The translations under genes were made by a program, and so were the position numbers. A stretch of DNA of 64,000 bases, from the NCBI RefSeq assembly GCF_000091545.1, contig NC_006462.1, forward strand, positions 1-64,000. Direction: 5' to 3'. Below are positions 48,411 through 55,834 of the stretch, one piece after another (the first letter of the stretch is position 1; the number at the start of each line of letters is the position of its first letter). Under the pieces are notes generated by a model. That model was not told the origin of the DNA, did no database searches, and saw only the letters and a list, made by a program, of their open reading frames with translations. Origin of the DNA: Thermus thermophilus HB8. Lineage in GTDB: Bacteria > Deinococcota > Deinococci > Deinococcales > Thermaceae.

Positions 48411-49298
48411 ATGGGAGAACTCTTTCTGGTGGGCATGGGCCCCGGGGACCTTCCGGGCCTTACCCAAAGGGCCCGGGAGGCCCTGGAAGGGGCGGAGGTG
48501 GTCATCGGCTACAGCACCTACGTGAAGCTCCTTGAAGAGATGGGGCTCCTTGCGGGGAAGGAGGTGGTCAGGAAGGGCATGACCGAGGAGCTGGACCGGG
48601 CGGAGGAGGCCCTGGAGCGGGCCCTTTCCGGCCAAAGGGTGGCCCTCGTCTCCGGGGGAGACCCGGGGATCTACGGGATGGCGGCCCCCGTCTTGGAGCT
48701 CATGGAAGAGCGGGGCCTAAAGCGGGTGGACGGGGGGGTGGGCCTTCCCGGAAGGTTCGCCGGGGAGGAAGGGGAGGTTTTCCTCGCCGTCATCCCCGGG
48801 GTCACGGCGGCCAACGCCGTGGCGAGCCTCCTGGGAAGCCCCCTGGCCCACGACACCTGCCTCATCAGCCTCTCCGACCTCCTCACCCCCTGGCCCCTCA
48901 TAGAGCGGAGGCTCCACGCCGCGGGGCAGGGGGACTTCGTGGTGGTCCTCTACAACCCCCAAAGCAAAAGGCGGGACTGGCAGCTTAGGAAAAGCGCCGA
49001 GATCCTCCTGGAATACCGCCCCAAGGAGACCCCGGCCGCCTTGGTGAAGAGCGCCTACCGCAAGCGGCAGGAGGTCGCCCTCACCACCCTGGAAGGGCTT
49101 AGGGAGGCGGAGGCGGGCATGCTCACCACGGTGGTCATCGGCAACCGCCAAAGCCGCTTTTACGAGGGCACCTTCCTCACCCCCAGGGGCTACGCCCTGA
49201 AGTACGACCTGGACACCAAGGAAGCCCTCCCCGGGGAAACCCCGGGGCTCTCCCTGGTCAGCCCCGAAGGGGCTAGCTCGGGGAGGCGGGATGCCTGA
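48411..49298 (+). CDS. cbiH: Cobalt-precorrin-3 C17-methyltransferase, ring-contracting
   Basis: A 295-residue CbiH/CobJ, with about 45 residues more than the minimal enzyme at the C-terminus (after RFYEGTFLTPRGYALKYDL). Core motifs: ELFLVGMGPGDLPGLTQRAR, VALVSGGDPGIYGMAAPVLE, AVIPGVTAANAVASLLGSPL and FVVVLYNPQSKRRDWQLRKS. It methylates C17 and contracts the macrocycle to cobalt-precorrin-4. No iron-sulfur extension is present. It starts four bases after cbiF. Confidence 0.92.
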   Translation: MGELFLVGMGPGDLPGLTQRAREALEGAEVVIGYSTYVKLLEEMGLLAGKEVVRKGMTEELDRAEEALERALSGQRVALVSGGDPGIYGMAAPVLELMEERGLKRVDGGVGLPGRFAGEEGEVFLAVIPGVTAANAVASLLGSPLAHDTCLISLSDLLTPWPLIERRLHAAGQGDFVVVLYNPQSKRRDWQLRKSAEILLEYRPKETPAALVKSAYRKRQEVALTTLEGLREAEAGMLTTVVIGNRQSRFYEGTFLTPRGYALKYDLDTKEALPGETPGLSLVSPEGASSGRRDA

Positions 49299-50370
49299 GC
49301 TTGGGCCCTTGCGCCCTGAGAGGGTGGCCGTCTACACCCTCACCCTCCCCGGCCTCGCCGTGGCGGAGAGGATCCATCGGGTCCTCCCCGGGAGCACCCT
49401 CTACGCCGCGGCCAAGTACCGGGGCCTCTTGGAGGGGGCGGTCTACTTTGAGGAGCCGATCAAGGAACTCCTCCTCAAGACCTGGCCCCTCCACGACGGC
49501 CACGTCTTCGTCATGGCCTCGGGGATCGTCCTCCGGGCCATCGCCCCCCTGATCCTGGACAAACGGGTGGACCCCGCCGTCTTGGTGGTGGACCTCAAGG
49601 GACGCTACTTCGTCCCCCTCCTCGCCGGGCACCTGGGCGGGGCGAACCCCTTAGCCCGCCACCTCGCCGAGGCCCTGGGGGGCGAGGCCGTCCTCACCAC
49701 GGGGACGGACAGCCTAAACGCCCCCGCCCCCGACCTCCTGGCGAAGGCCCTGGGGGCCCGGGTCCCCGACTGGAGCCCCCTCAAGGAGGTCTCCGCCCTC
49801 CTGGTGGACGGGAGGCCCGTGGGCTTCTGGTCGGACTGCGTGGACCTAAGCCCTTTGGGGCGCTACCCCATGGTGCGGGTGCTCAAGGAGCCCAGGACGG
49901 AAGGGGTTGAGGGGATGGTCCTCTTCACCGTGCGCAAAGCCTTCCCCCTTCCCGTCCCCGCCCTCTTCGCCCACCCCCCTGCCCTGGTCCTGGGGATCGG
50001 GTGCAACCGGGGAACCCCCCTGGAGGAGATCCGGCGGGAGGTCTTCGCCTTCTTGGAGGAAGGGGGCTTCGCCCGGGAAAGCCTTAGGGTCCTGGCCACC
50101 GCCGAGCTCAAGCGGGACGAGGCGGGGCTTTTGGCCTTCGCCGAGGAGGTGGGCCTCCCCTTGCGCTTTTACCCCAAGGAGGTCTTGAACGCCCAGAGGA
50201 TCCCCAACCCCTCGGAGGCCGTCTTCCGCCACACGGGGCTATGGGGGGTGGCCGAGGCCGCCGTCTTGGCGGAAGGGGCGAGGCTCCTCGTGGAGAAGAC
50301 GAAGCGGGGGAACCTCACCCTGGCCCTGGGGGTCCTATCCCTGGGGATCCCCGAGGAGGCCCTGCCGTGA
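49291..50370 (+). CDS. cbiG: Cobalt-precorrin-5A hydrolase
   Basis: A 359-residue CbiG that opens the delta-lactone and releases acetaldehyde, a step found only in the early-cobalt pathway. N-terminal domain: HVFVMASGIVLRAIAPLILD; central: PLLAGHLGGANPLARHLAEA and TTGTDSLNAPAPDLLAKALG; C-terminal: LVLGIGCNRGTPLEEIRREV. All three CbiG sections are present. It overlaps cbiH by eight bases and cbiX by four. Confidence 0.93.
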   Translation: MPELGPLRPERVAVYTLTLPGLAVAERIHRVLPGSTLYAAAKYRGLLEGAVYFEEPIKELLLKTWPLHDGHVFVMASGIVLRAIAPLILDKRVDPAVLVVDLKGRYFVPLLAGHLGGANPLARHLAEALGGEAVLTTGTDSLNAPAPDLLAKALGARVPDWSPLKEVSALLVDGRPVGFWSDCVDLSPLGRYPMVRVLKEPRTEGVEGMVLFTVRKAFPLPVPALFAHPPALVLGIGCNRGTPLEEIRREVFAFLEEGGFARESLRVLATAELKRDEAGLLAFAEEVGLPLRFYPKEVLNAQRIPNPSEAVFRHTGLWGVAEAAVLAEGARLLVEKTKRGNLTLALGVLSLGIPEEALP

Positions 50371-51470
50371 TCCTCCTCGCCGCCCACGGCTCCCCCGACC
50401 CGAGGGCCCAGGCCCTGGCCCAGGGGCTCAGGAAGGGACTGGAAAGGCGGCTCGGGGAGGAGGTGCTTTTGGGCTTCATCGAGCACCAAAGCCCCACCCT
50501 CCTGGAAAGTGCCCTGGAGCTTGCAAGGCGGGGAGGGGGAGTGGTCCTTCCCCTCCTCCTCCTCGGGGCGGGGCACCTGAAGGCCGACCTGCCCCTCGCT
50601 CTGGAGGCGGCCAGGGTCAGGTACCCCAAGGCCCGCTTCCTCCTCGCCCGCCCCCTCGGCACCCACCCCGCCCTGGTGGCCCTCTGGGCGGAGCGGCTTA
50701 GGCGCAGGGGGGCCACGCCCCAGGACGGGGCGGTCCTGGTCCTGAGGGGGGGCACCGACCCGGGGGCGAACGCGGAAGGGGCGGCCCTCGCCCGGCTCAT
50801 AGAGGAGAAAACCGGGGTGCCCACGGTACCCGCCTACGCCGCCAAGGCGAGGCCCACGCCCAGGGAGGCCCTTCTGCGCCTCGCCGCCTTGAGGCCGAGG
50901 AGGGTTTTCCTCCTCCCCCACCTCTTCTTCCGGGGGGTGGTGGAGGAGAGGCTGAGGGGCCGGGCAGGGGGCCTGGACCTGGAGGTCCTCCCCCCCCTCA
51001 TGGGCCACCCCGCCCTCCTCGAGGCCCTCGAGGGCCGCTACCGCGAGGCCCTGGAGGGCGGGTACGCCCCCTGCGACACCTGCCGCTACCGCTTTCCCCT
51101 GGGCCGCTTCGCCCCGAGGCGGGAGGCCCAGATCGCGGGGCTAAGGGCCCTCCGCCACGCCCTCTTCGCCCCGGGCCGCCACCCCCACGGGCCCTTCACC
51201 CACCTCCTCCTCTGCACCGGGGAGGACTGCCGGGAAAGGGGGGCCCTGGGGCTTCTGCGCCGCTTGGAGGAGGGCCTGAGGGACCTCGGGCCCCTGGTCC
51301 AGCTCACCCCCACCCCTTGCCTCAGCCGCTGCGGCAAGGGGCCCGTCCTCATCGCCTACCCCGAGGGGGTGGTCTACGGGGGGCTCTCCCCGGAGGACGT
51401 CCTCCCCCTGCGGAAGGCCCACCTGGAAGGGGGGGAGGTCTATCGGGAAAAGCTTTTGGAGGTGATCTAG
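50367..51470 (+). CDS. cbiX: CbiX cobaltochelatase fused to a 2Fe-2S ferredoxin-like domain
   Basis: A 367-residue protein starting at GTG 50367. Residues 1-235 or so are CbiX: ILLAAHGSPDPRAQALAQGL (catalytic His) and LPLLLLGAGHLKADLPLALE (second His) place cobalt into sirohydrochlorin. The C-terminal third (THLLLCTGEDCRERGALGLL ... TPTPCLSRCGKGPVLIAYPE) is a thioredoxin-like 2Fe-2S ferredoxin with four Cys; a further Cys pair CDTCRYRF lies between. The ferredoxin probably feeds electrons or senses redox state; its exact role in chelation is not known to me. Confidence 0.9.
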   Translation: MILLAAHGSPDPRAQALAQGLRKGLERRLGEEVLLGFIEHQSPTLLESALELARRGGGVVLPLLLLGAGHLKADLPLALEAARVRYPKARFLLARPLGTHPALVALWAERLRRRGATPQDGAVLVLRGGTDPGANAEGAALARLIEEKTGVPTVPAYAAKARPTPREALLRLAALRPRRVFLLPHLFFRGVVEERLRGRAGGLDLEVLPPLMGHPALLEALEGRYREALEGGYAPCDTCRYRFPLGRFAPRREAQIAGLRALRHALFAPGRHPHGPFTHLLLCTGEDCRERGALGLLRRLEEGLRDLGPLVQLTPTPCLSRCGKGPVLIAYPEGVVYGGLSPEDVLPLRKAHLEGGEVYREKLLEVI

Positions 51471-51833
51471 ATGGCATGCCACGAGCTTTCGGCCCTGAGG
51501 ATCGCGATCGGCGAGCTTTTGGAGAAGGAAGCCCACGACCTCCTCCACGAGCGGGAGGAGCTTGCCCCCGTGCTCGGGCAACGGCCCGAGCTCAAGCGCC
51601 TCGCCGAGGCCAAGACCCTCCCCGCCCTGGAGGAAGCCCTGAGGGAGGCCCTCCTCCACCTGGAGGAAAGGGCCGCCCAGGAGCCCGAAGAGCCCTACTG
51701 GCGGGGGCTTCTCCTGGCGGTGGAGGCCATGGAGGGGCGCCTGAAGGCCTTGAGGGCAGAGGCCGAGGCCCTCTACCAGGACCTGGACGCCCTTCACGGG
51801 AGGCTCCACCGCCTCTTCCCGAGGAGGCGATGA
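51471..51833 (+). CDS. DUF3209 family protein
   Basis: A 120-residue helical protein (MACHELSALRIAIGELLEKE, later LVAVEAMEGRLKAL-type helix) starting directly after cbiX. I associate it with DUF3209, a family reported mostly next to cbiX in cobalamin loci; its function is unknown. It is rich in Glu and Leu, with Cys3-His4 at the N-terminus that could bind metal. It overlaps cobA by four bases. Confidence 0.65.
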   Translation: MACHELSALRIAIGELLEKEAHDLLHEREELAPVLGQRPELKRLAEAKTLPALEEALREALLHLEERAAQEPEEPYWRGLLLAVEAMEGRLKALRAEAEALYQDLDALHGRLHRLFPRRR

Positions 51834-52537
51834 GGGGGAAGGTCTACCTGGTGGGGGCGGGGTTTGGAGGTCCGGAGCACCTCACCCTGAAGGCCCTGAG
51901 GGTCTTGGAGGTGGCCGAGGTGGTCCTCCACGACCGCCTGGTCCACCCCGGCGTCCTCGCCCTGGCCAAGGGAGAGCTCGTCCCCGTGGGCAAGGAGGGC
52001 TACGGGGGAAAGACCCCCCAGGAGGCCATCACGGCGAGGCTCATCGCCCTGGCCCGGGAGGGGCGGGTGGTGGCCCGGCTCAAGGGGGGGGACCCCATGG
52101 TCTTCGGGCGGGGCGGGGAGGAGGCCTTGGCCTTGAGGCGGGCGGGCATCCCCTTTGAGGTGGTCCCGGGGGTGACGAGCGCCGTGGGAGCCCTTTCCGC
52201 CCTGGGCCTCCCCCTCACCCACCGGGGGCTTGCCCGGAGCTTCGCCGTGGCCACGGGGCACGACCCCGCCCTCCCCCTCCCCCGGGCGGACACCCTGGTC
52301 CTCCTCATGCCCCTCCACACCCTGGGAGGGCTCAAGGAAAGGCTTTTGGAACGCTTTCCTCCGGAAACCCCCCTCGCCCTCCTCGCCCGGGTGGGCTGGC
52401 CGGGGGAGGCGGTGCGGCTGGGCCGGGTGGAAGACCTCCCGGGCCTCGGGGAAGGGCTCCCCTCCCCGGCCCTCCTGGTGGTGGGGAAGGTGGTGGGGCT
52501 TTATGGCGAACTCCTCCCGAAGGACCACGGCCTTTAG
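51830..52537 (+). CDS. cobA: Uroporphyrinogen-III C-methyltransferase
   Basis: A 235-residue SUMT that methylates uroporphyrinogen III at C2 and C7 to give precorrin-2. Motifs: KVYLVGAGFGGPEHLTLKAL, VARLKGGDPMVFGRGGEEAL and VVPGVTSAVGALSALGLPLT. There is no fused CysG oxidase/ferrochelatase domain, so a separate dehydrogenase for sirohydrochlorin would be needed elsewhere. Its 3' end overlaps bluB by 35 bases. Confidence 0.93.
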   Translation: MRGKVYLVGAGFGGPEHLTLKALRVLEVAEVVLHDRLVHPGVLALAKGELVPVGKEGYGGKTPQEAITARLIALAREGRVVARLKGGDPMVFGRGGEEALALRRAGIPFEVVPGVTSAVGALSALGLPLTHRGLARSFAVATGHDPALPLPRADTLVLLMPLHTLGGLKERLLERFPPETPLALLARVGWPGEAVRLGRVEDLPGLGEGLPSPALLVVGKVVGLYGELLPKDHGL

Positions 52538-53150
52538 CGAAGCGGAGAAAGCGGCGGTCTACCGGGCCCTCCTTACCCGCCGGGACATCCGCCACTTCCG
52601 GCCCGACCCCATTCCGGAGGAAGTTCTGGAAAGGCTCTACCAAGCCTTCCACGCCGCCCCAAGTGTGGGGCTCACCCAACCCTGGGCCATCGTGGAGATC
52701 CGGGAAAGGGCGACAAAAGAAAGGGTCTTCGCCCTCCACCAAGAGGCAAGGGCCCGGGAGAGGGCCCTTTTTCAGGGAAAAGCCCAGCGGGTCTACGACC
52801 GTCTGCGGCTTGAAGGGCTCCTCGAGGCCCCCCTGCACCTCGCCGTCTTCCAAAGGCCCGTCGCGAGGAGCCTCGGCCACCACACCATGCCCGAGACCCT
52901 CGCCTACTCCGTGGTGCTGGCCGTGGGCAACCTCTGGACCGCCGCCCGGGCCGAGGGGATCGGGGTGGGTTGGGTGAGCATCCTGGAACCCGAAGCGGTG
53001 GCCAGGCTTCTGGGAGCCCCACCGGACTACCGGCTTCTGGCCTACCTCTGCCTGGGCTACCCCCGCGCCTGGCCGGACGAACCCCTTTTAGAGCGGGCGG
53101 GCTGGCGCCAAAGGGAGCCCCTTTTGCGCTACCGGGAGCGCTTCCCGTGA
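52503..53150 (+). CDS. bluB: 5,6-dimethylbenzimidazole synthase
   Basis: A 215-residue nitroreductase-fold protein that cuts FMN with oxygen to make the lower-ligand base. Typical segments: ALLTRRDIRHFRPDPIPEEV, FHAAPSVGLTQPWAIVEIRE and GVGWVSILEPEAVARLLGAP. The start ATG 52503 lies well inside cobA, an unusually long overlap; a later start would remove part of the FMN-binding region. The product feeds CobT. Confidence 0.92.
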   Translation: MANSSRRTTAFSEAEKAAVYRALLTRRDIRHFRPDPIPEEVLERLYQAFHAAPSVGLTQPWAIVEIRERATKERVFALHQEARARERALFQGKAQRVYDRLRLEGLLEAPLHLAVFQRPVARSLGHHTMPETLAYSVVLAVGNLWTAARAEGIGVGWVSILEPEAVARLLGAPPDYRLLAYLCLGYPRAWPDEPLLERAGWRQREPLLRYRERFP

Positions 53151-53995
53151 GCCTCCTCCTCGCCCTCCTCCTGGACGCCCTCTTCGGGGAGCCCCCTTCC
53201 CGGCTCCACCCCGTGGTCTGGATGGGGCGGTACCTCGCCTGGGCCTGGAGGAGGGTCCGGGGTTTCCCGTCCGGGGCCTTCTACTGGGCTTTGGGGGCCC
53301 TCCTCTTCGCCCTGCCCGCCTTTCTCCTGGACCTCCTCCTGAGGCCCTTGGCCTGGGGGTGGGTGGTCCTGGGCCTCCTCCTCAAGCCCCTCTTCAGCCT
53401 GAGGATGCTCCTCTTGGAGGTCTTTGGGGTGGAGAAGGCCCTGGAAGAGGGCCTCGAGGCGGGAAGAAGGCGCCTTTCCCGCATCGTGAGCCGGAGAACG
53501 GAAGACCTCTCCGCGGAGGAGGTGCGGGAGGCCGCCCTGGAAAGCCTCGCGGAGAACCTCTCGGATAGCCTCCTCGCCCCCCTCCTCTACTACGCCCTCT
53601 TCGGCCTCGGGGGGGCCGCCCTCTACCGCTACGCCAACACCGCCGACGCCATGTGGGGCTACCCGGAGCACGGGGCCAGGGGCGCCTTCGCCGCCCGGGC
53701 GGACGACCTCCTGAACCTGCTTCCGGCCCGGCTCACCGGGCTTCTCCTCTGCCCCCCGGGGCTTTGGGGGAGGCTTTTGCAGGAGGCCCGCAAGACCCCC
53801 TCCCCCAACGCGGGCTTCCCCATGGCCGCCCTGGCCTTGAGGCTCGGGGTGCGCCTGAGGAAGCGGGGGGCCTACGCCCTGAACCCCCTGGCCCCCTCCC
53901 CCAAGGCTTCCCACACCCGGAAGGCCCTCTGGCTCGTGGGGGGCCTGGGCTACGGGGTGGGCCTCCTCCTCGCGGCGGCCACGGGGCTTTGGTAG
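53147..53995 (+). CDS. cbiB: Adenosylcobinamide-phosphate synthase
   Basis: A 282-residue membrane protein that couples (R)-1-amino-2-propanol phosphate to adenosylcobyric acid. Conserved: LLDALFGEPPSRLHPVVWMG, LAENLSDSLLAPLLYYALFG, ANTADAMWGYPEHGARGAFA and DDLLNLLPARLTGLLL. It begins at GTG 53147, overlapping the bluB stop, and is the last canonical gene before the HEPN/MNT pair. Confidence 0.93.
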   Translation: MSLLLALLLDALFGEPPSRLHPVVWMGRYLAWAWRRVRGFPSGAFYWALGALLFALPAFLLDLLLRPLAWGWVVLGLLLKPLFSLRMLLLEVFGVEKALEEGLEAGRRRLSRIVSRRTEDLSAEEVREAALESLAENLSDSLLAPLLYYALFGLGGAALYRYANTADAMWGYPEHGARGAFAARADDLLNLLPARLTGLLLCPPGLWGRLLQEARKTPSPNAGFPMAALALRLGVRLRKRGAYALNPLAPSPKASHTRKALWLVGGLGYGVGLLLAAATGLW

Positions 53996-53998
53996 GCT

Positions 53999-54436
53999 TT
54001 GGAGGTGGAGCGGAGCCGGGACTTCCTGCTTCAGGCCAAGCGGGACCTGGAGCAGGCCAGGCTTTCCCTGCGGGAAGGGTTTTTTGAGTGGGCGGCCTTC
54101 GCGGCGCAACAGGCGGCGGAAAAGGCGGTGAAGGCCGTCTTCCAGAGGCTGGGAGCCGTGGCCTGGGGCCACTCGGTGGCGGGCCTCCTGGAGGAGCTGG
54201 CCCAAAAGCTCCCCGTGCCCGAGGCGTTGCTGGATGCCGCCAGTGAGCTGGACAAGGCCTACATCCCAAGCCGGTACCCCGACGCCTTGCCGGAGGGCGC
54301 CCCTTTTCAGCGCTACCGGCGGGGCGAGGCCGAGCGCCTTTTGGGACACGCGGAGGCGGTGTATGCCTACTGTGAAGGTGTTCTATCCCAGATGGACGAG
54401 GGAGGAGCTCCTCCTCCGCCTCGAGGAGGGGCTTAA
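53999..54436 (+). CDS. HEPN-domain protein (toxin side of HEPN/MNT pair)
   Basis: About 145 residues. The N-terminal VERSRDFLLQAKRDLEQARL and EWAAFAAQQAAEKAVKAVFQ are the HEPN helices; YIPSRYPDALPEGAPF follows. HEPN partners of minimal nucleotidyltransferases are RNases or targets whose activity is blocked by AMP transfer. The start is not certain: TTG 53999 and GTG 54005 are both possible and neither has well-spaced ribosome sequence. It begins four bases after cbiB and overlaps the MNT gene by 74 bases. Confidence 0.75.
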   Translation: MEVERSRDFLLQAKRDLEQARLSLREGFFEWAAFAAQQAAEKAVKAVFQRLGAVAWGHSVAGLLEELAQKLPVPEALLDAASELDKAYIPSRYPDALPEGAPFQRYRRGEAERLLGHAEAVYAYCEGVLSQMDEGGAPPPPRGGA

Positions 54437-54692
54437 GGCCCTGGAGAAGGAGGTTCCCCTCCTCGAGGCCTGGCTCTTCGGCTCCTGGGCCCGGGGAAGA
54501 GCCTCGGTGGGAAGCGACGTGGACCTCCTCCTCCTCTACCAGGGGCCCCGCCGGGAGGACCTCCACCGCCTGGCCCGAAAGGCTTTCCCCGGCCTTCCCC
54601 TAGAGCTCCACGCCTACACCGAGGAGGAGGCGGCCCGCCTCGAGGCCGTCCTCGCCCGGATGCGGGAGGGGGCCCTCCGCCTCCGTCCTTAG
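54363..54692 (+). CDS. MNT-type minimal nucleotidyltransferase (antitoxin side)
   Basis: A 109-residue MNT protein. The catalytic signature is AWLFGSWARGRASVGSDVDL (GS...RG...SDxD), followed by the third acidic position in GLPLELHAYTEEEAARLEAV. In HEPN/MNT modules this enzyme AMPylates the HEPN toxin and inactivates it. The long overlap with the HEPN gene is typical of the pairs. The module interrupts the cobalamin operon between cbiB and cobD. Confidence 0.8.
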   Translation: MPTVKVFYPRWTREELLLRLEEGLKALEKEVPLLEAWLFGSWARGRASVGSDVDLLLLYQGPRREDLHRLARKAFPGLPLELHAYTEEEAARLEAVLARMREGALRLRP

Positions 54693-54728
54693 CCTGGGCC
54701 CCACTCGGCCTCCCGCGGCTTCCCTACC

Positions 54729-55736
54729 ATGGAAGGCATGCTGGACGACGTCCTCCGCCCCATCCACGGGGGCACCGACGAGGGCCCCGAGCCCCTCTAC
54801 GACTTCTCCACCAACGCCAACGCCCTAGGCCCCAACCCCGTGGCCCTGGCCTACCTGCGAAGGGCCGACCCGAGCCGCTACCCCGACCCCCTCTACCGGA
54901 GGCTACGCCGGGCCCTGGCCGAGGCCCACGGGGTCTCTCCCGAACAGGTGGCCGTGGGCACGGGGACGAGCGAGCTCATCCACCGCCTGGCCCGCTGGAC
55001 CTACCTGCGGGGGCCCATCCTCCTCCTCCCCCCCACCTTCGGCGAGTACGCCCGGGCCGCCCGGGCCCTGGATCTGCCCCTCTGGGAGGCGGAAAGCCCC
55101 GAGGCCTTCCTGGAGCTCCTTCCCAAAAGTTCCCTCGCCTTCCTCTGCGTGCCCAACAACCCCACGGGGGAGGTCTACCCCTTCCTGGAGGAGGCGGCCA
55201 GGCGCGCAGGGGGCGCCCTGGTCCTGGACCTCGCCTACTACGACCTCATGGAATCCCCCCCGCCCCTCCCCCAAACGGCCTTCCGCCTCTACAGCCCCAA
55301 CAAGGCCCACGGCCTCACGGGGGTCAGGGCGGGGTACCTCCTGGCCCCCCTGGACCTCACCCACTTCCAGAACCTGGCCCCTTCCTGGCCCCTCTCCGTC
55401 TACGGGGAGGCCTTCCTCCACGCCCACCTGGACCCGGAGGCCCGGGCCTGGCTGGAGGGGAGCAAAAGGGAGCTCTTCCGCCTCCGGGGCCTCCTCGCCG
55501 AGGGGCTTAGGAGGCTTGGCCTCGAGGTCCGGGAAAGCCCCGCCAACTTCCTCATGGTGCGGGTGGGAAGGGCCACGGAGGTGGCGAAGGCCCTGAGGGA
55601 AAGGGGCATAAGGGTGCGGGACTGCACCAGTTTTGGCCTCCCCGAGTGGCTCAGGCTTTCCGCCCAGAGGGAGGAGGCCATAAGGGCCCTCCTCCTCGCC
55701 CTGGAGGAGGTCCTCGCGGGTAAACTCAGGGCATGA
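54729..55736 (+). CDS. cobD: Threonine-phosphate decarboxylase
   Basis: A 335-residue PLP enzyme (aminotransferase fold I) that makes (R)-1-amino-2-propanol phosphate, the linker used by CbiB. Motifs: LYDFSTNANALGPNPVALAY, VGTGTSELIHRLARW, FLCVPNNPTGEVYPFLEEAA and the PLP-binding Lys in RLYSPNKAHGLTGVRAGYLL. The start may be ATG 54729 or ATG 54738; TACCAT (54726-54731) just before the second could be a -10 for a local leaderless start. It overlaps the small ORF downstream by four bases. Confidence 0.9.
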   Translation: MEGMLDDVLRPIHGGTDEGPEPLYDFSTNANALGPNPVALAYLRRADPSRYPDPLYRRLRRALAEAHGVSPEQVAVGTGTSELIHRLARWTYLRGPILLLPPTFGEYARAARALDLPLWEAESPEAFLELLPKSSLAFLCVPNNPTGEVYPFLEEAARRAGGALVLDLAYYDLMESPPPLPQTAFRLYSPNKAHGLTGVRAGYLLAPLDLTHFQNLAPSWPLSVYGEAFLHAHLDPEARAWLEGSKRELFRLRGLLAEGLRRLGLEVRESPANFLMVRVGRATEVAKALRERGIRVRDCTSFGLPEWLRLSAQREEAIRALLLALEEVLAGKLRA

Positions 55737-55834
55737 CCCCGGAGCTTGCCCGCTACCTGGAGGAGGCCAAGAAGGCCCTGGAGGACGCCCAAACAATCCT
55801 CAAGGCCGTGGAGGTGCGCCTTGGGAAGGGCTAA
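55733..55834 (+). CDS. 33-residue helical small ORF between cobD and cobQU
   Basis: ATG 55733 overlaps the cobD stop (ATGA). The product, MTPELARYLEEAKKALEDAQ followed by TILKAVEVRLGKG, is a single amphipathic helix with normal Thermus codon use. It ends at TAA 55834 and overlaps the start of cobQU by 14 bases, so it could couple cobD and cobQU translation. I know no family for it. Confidence 0.5.
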   Translation: MTPELARYLEEAKKALEDAQTILKAVEVRLGKG

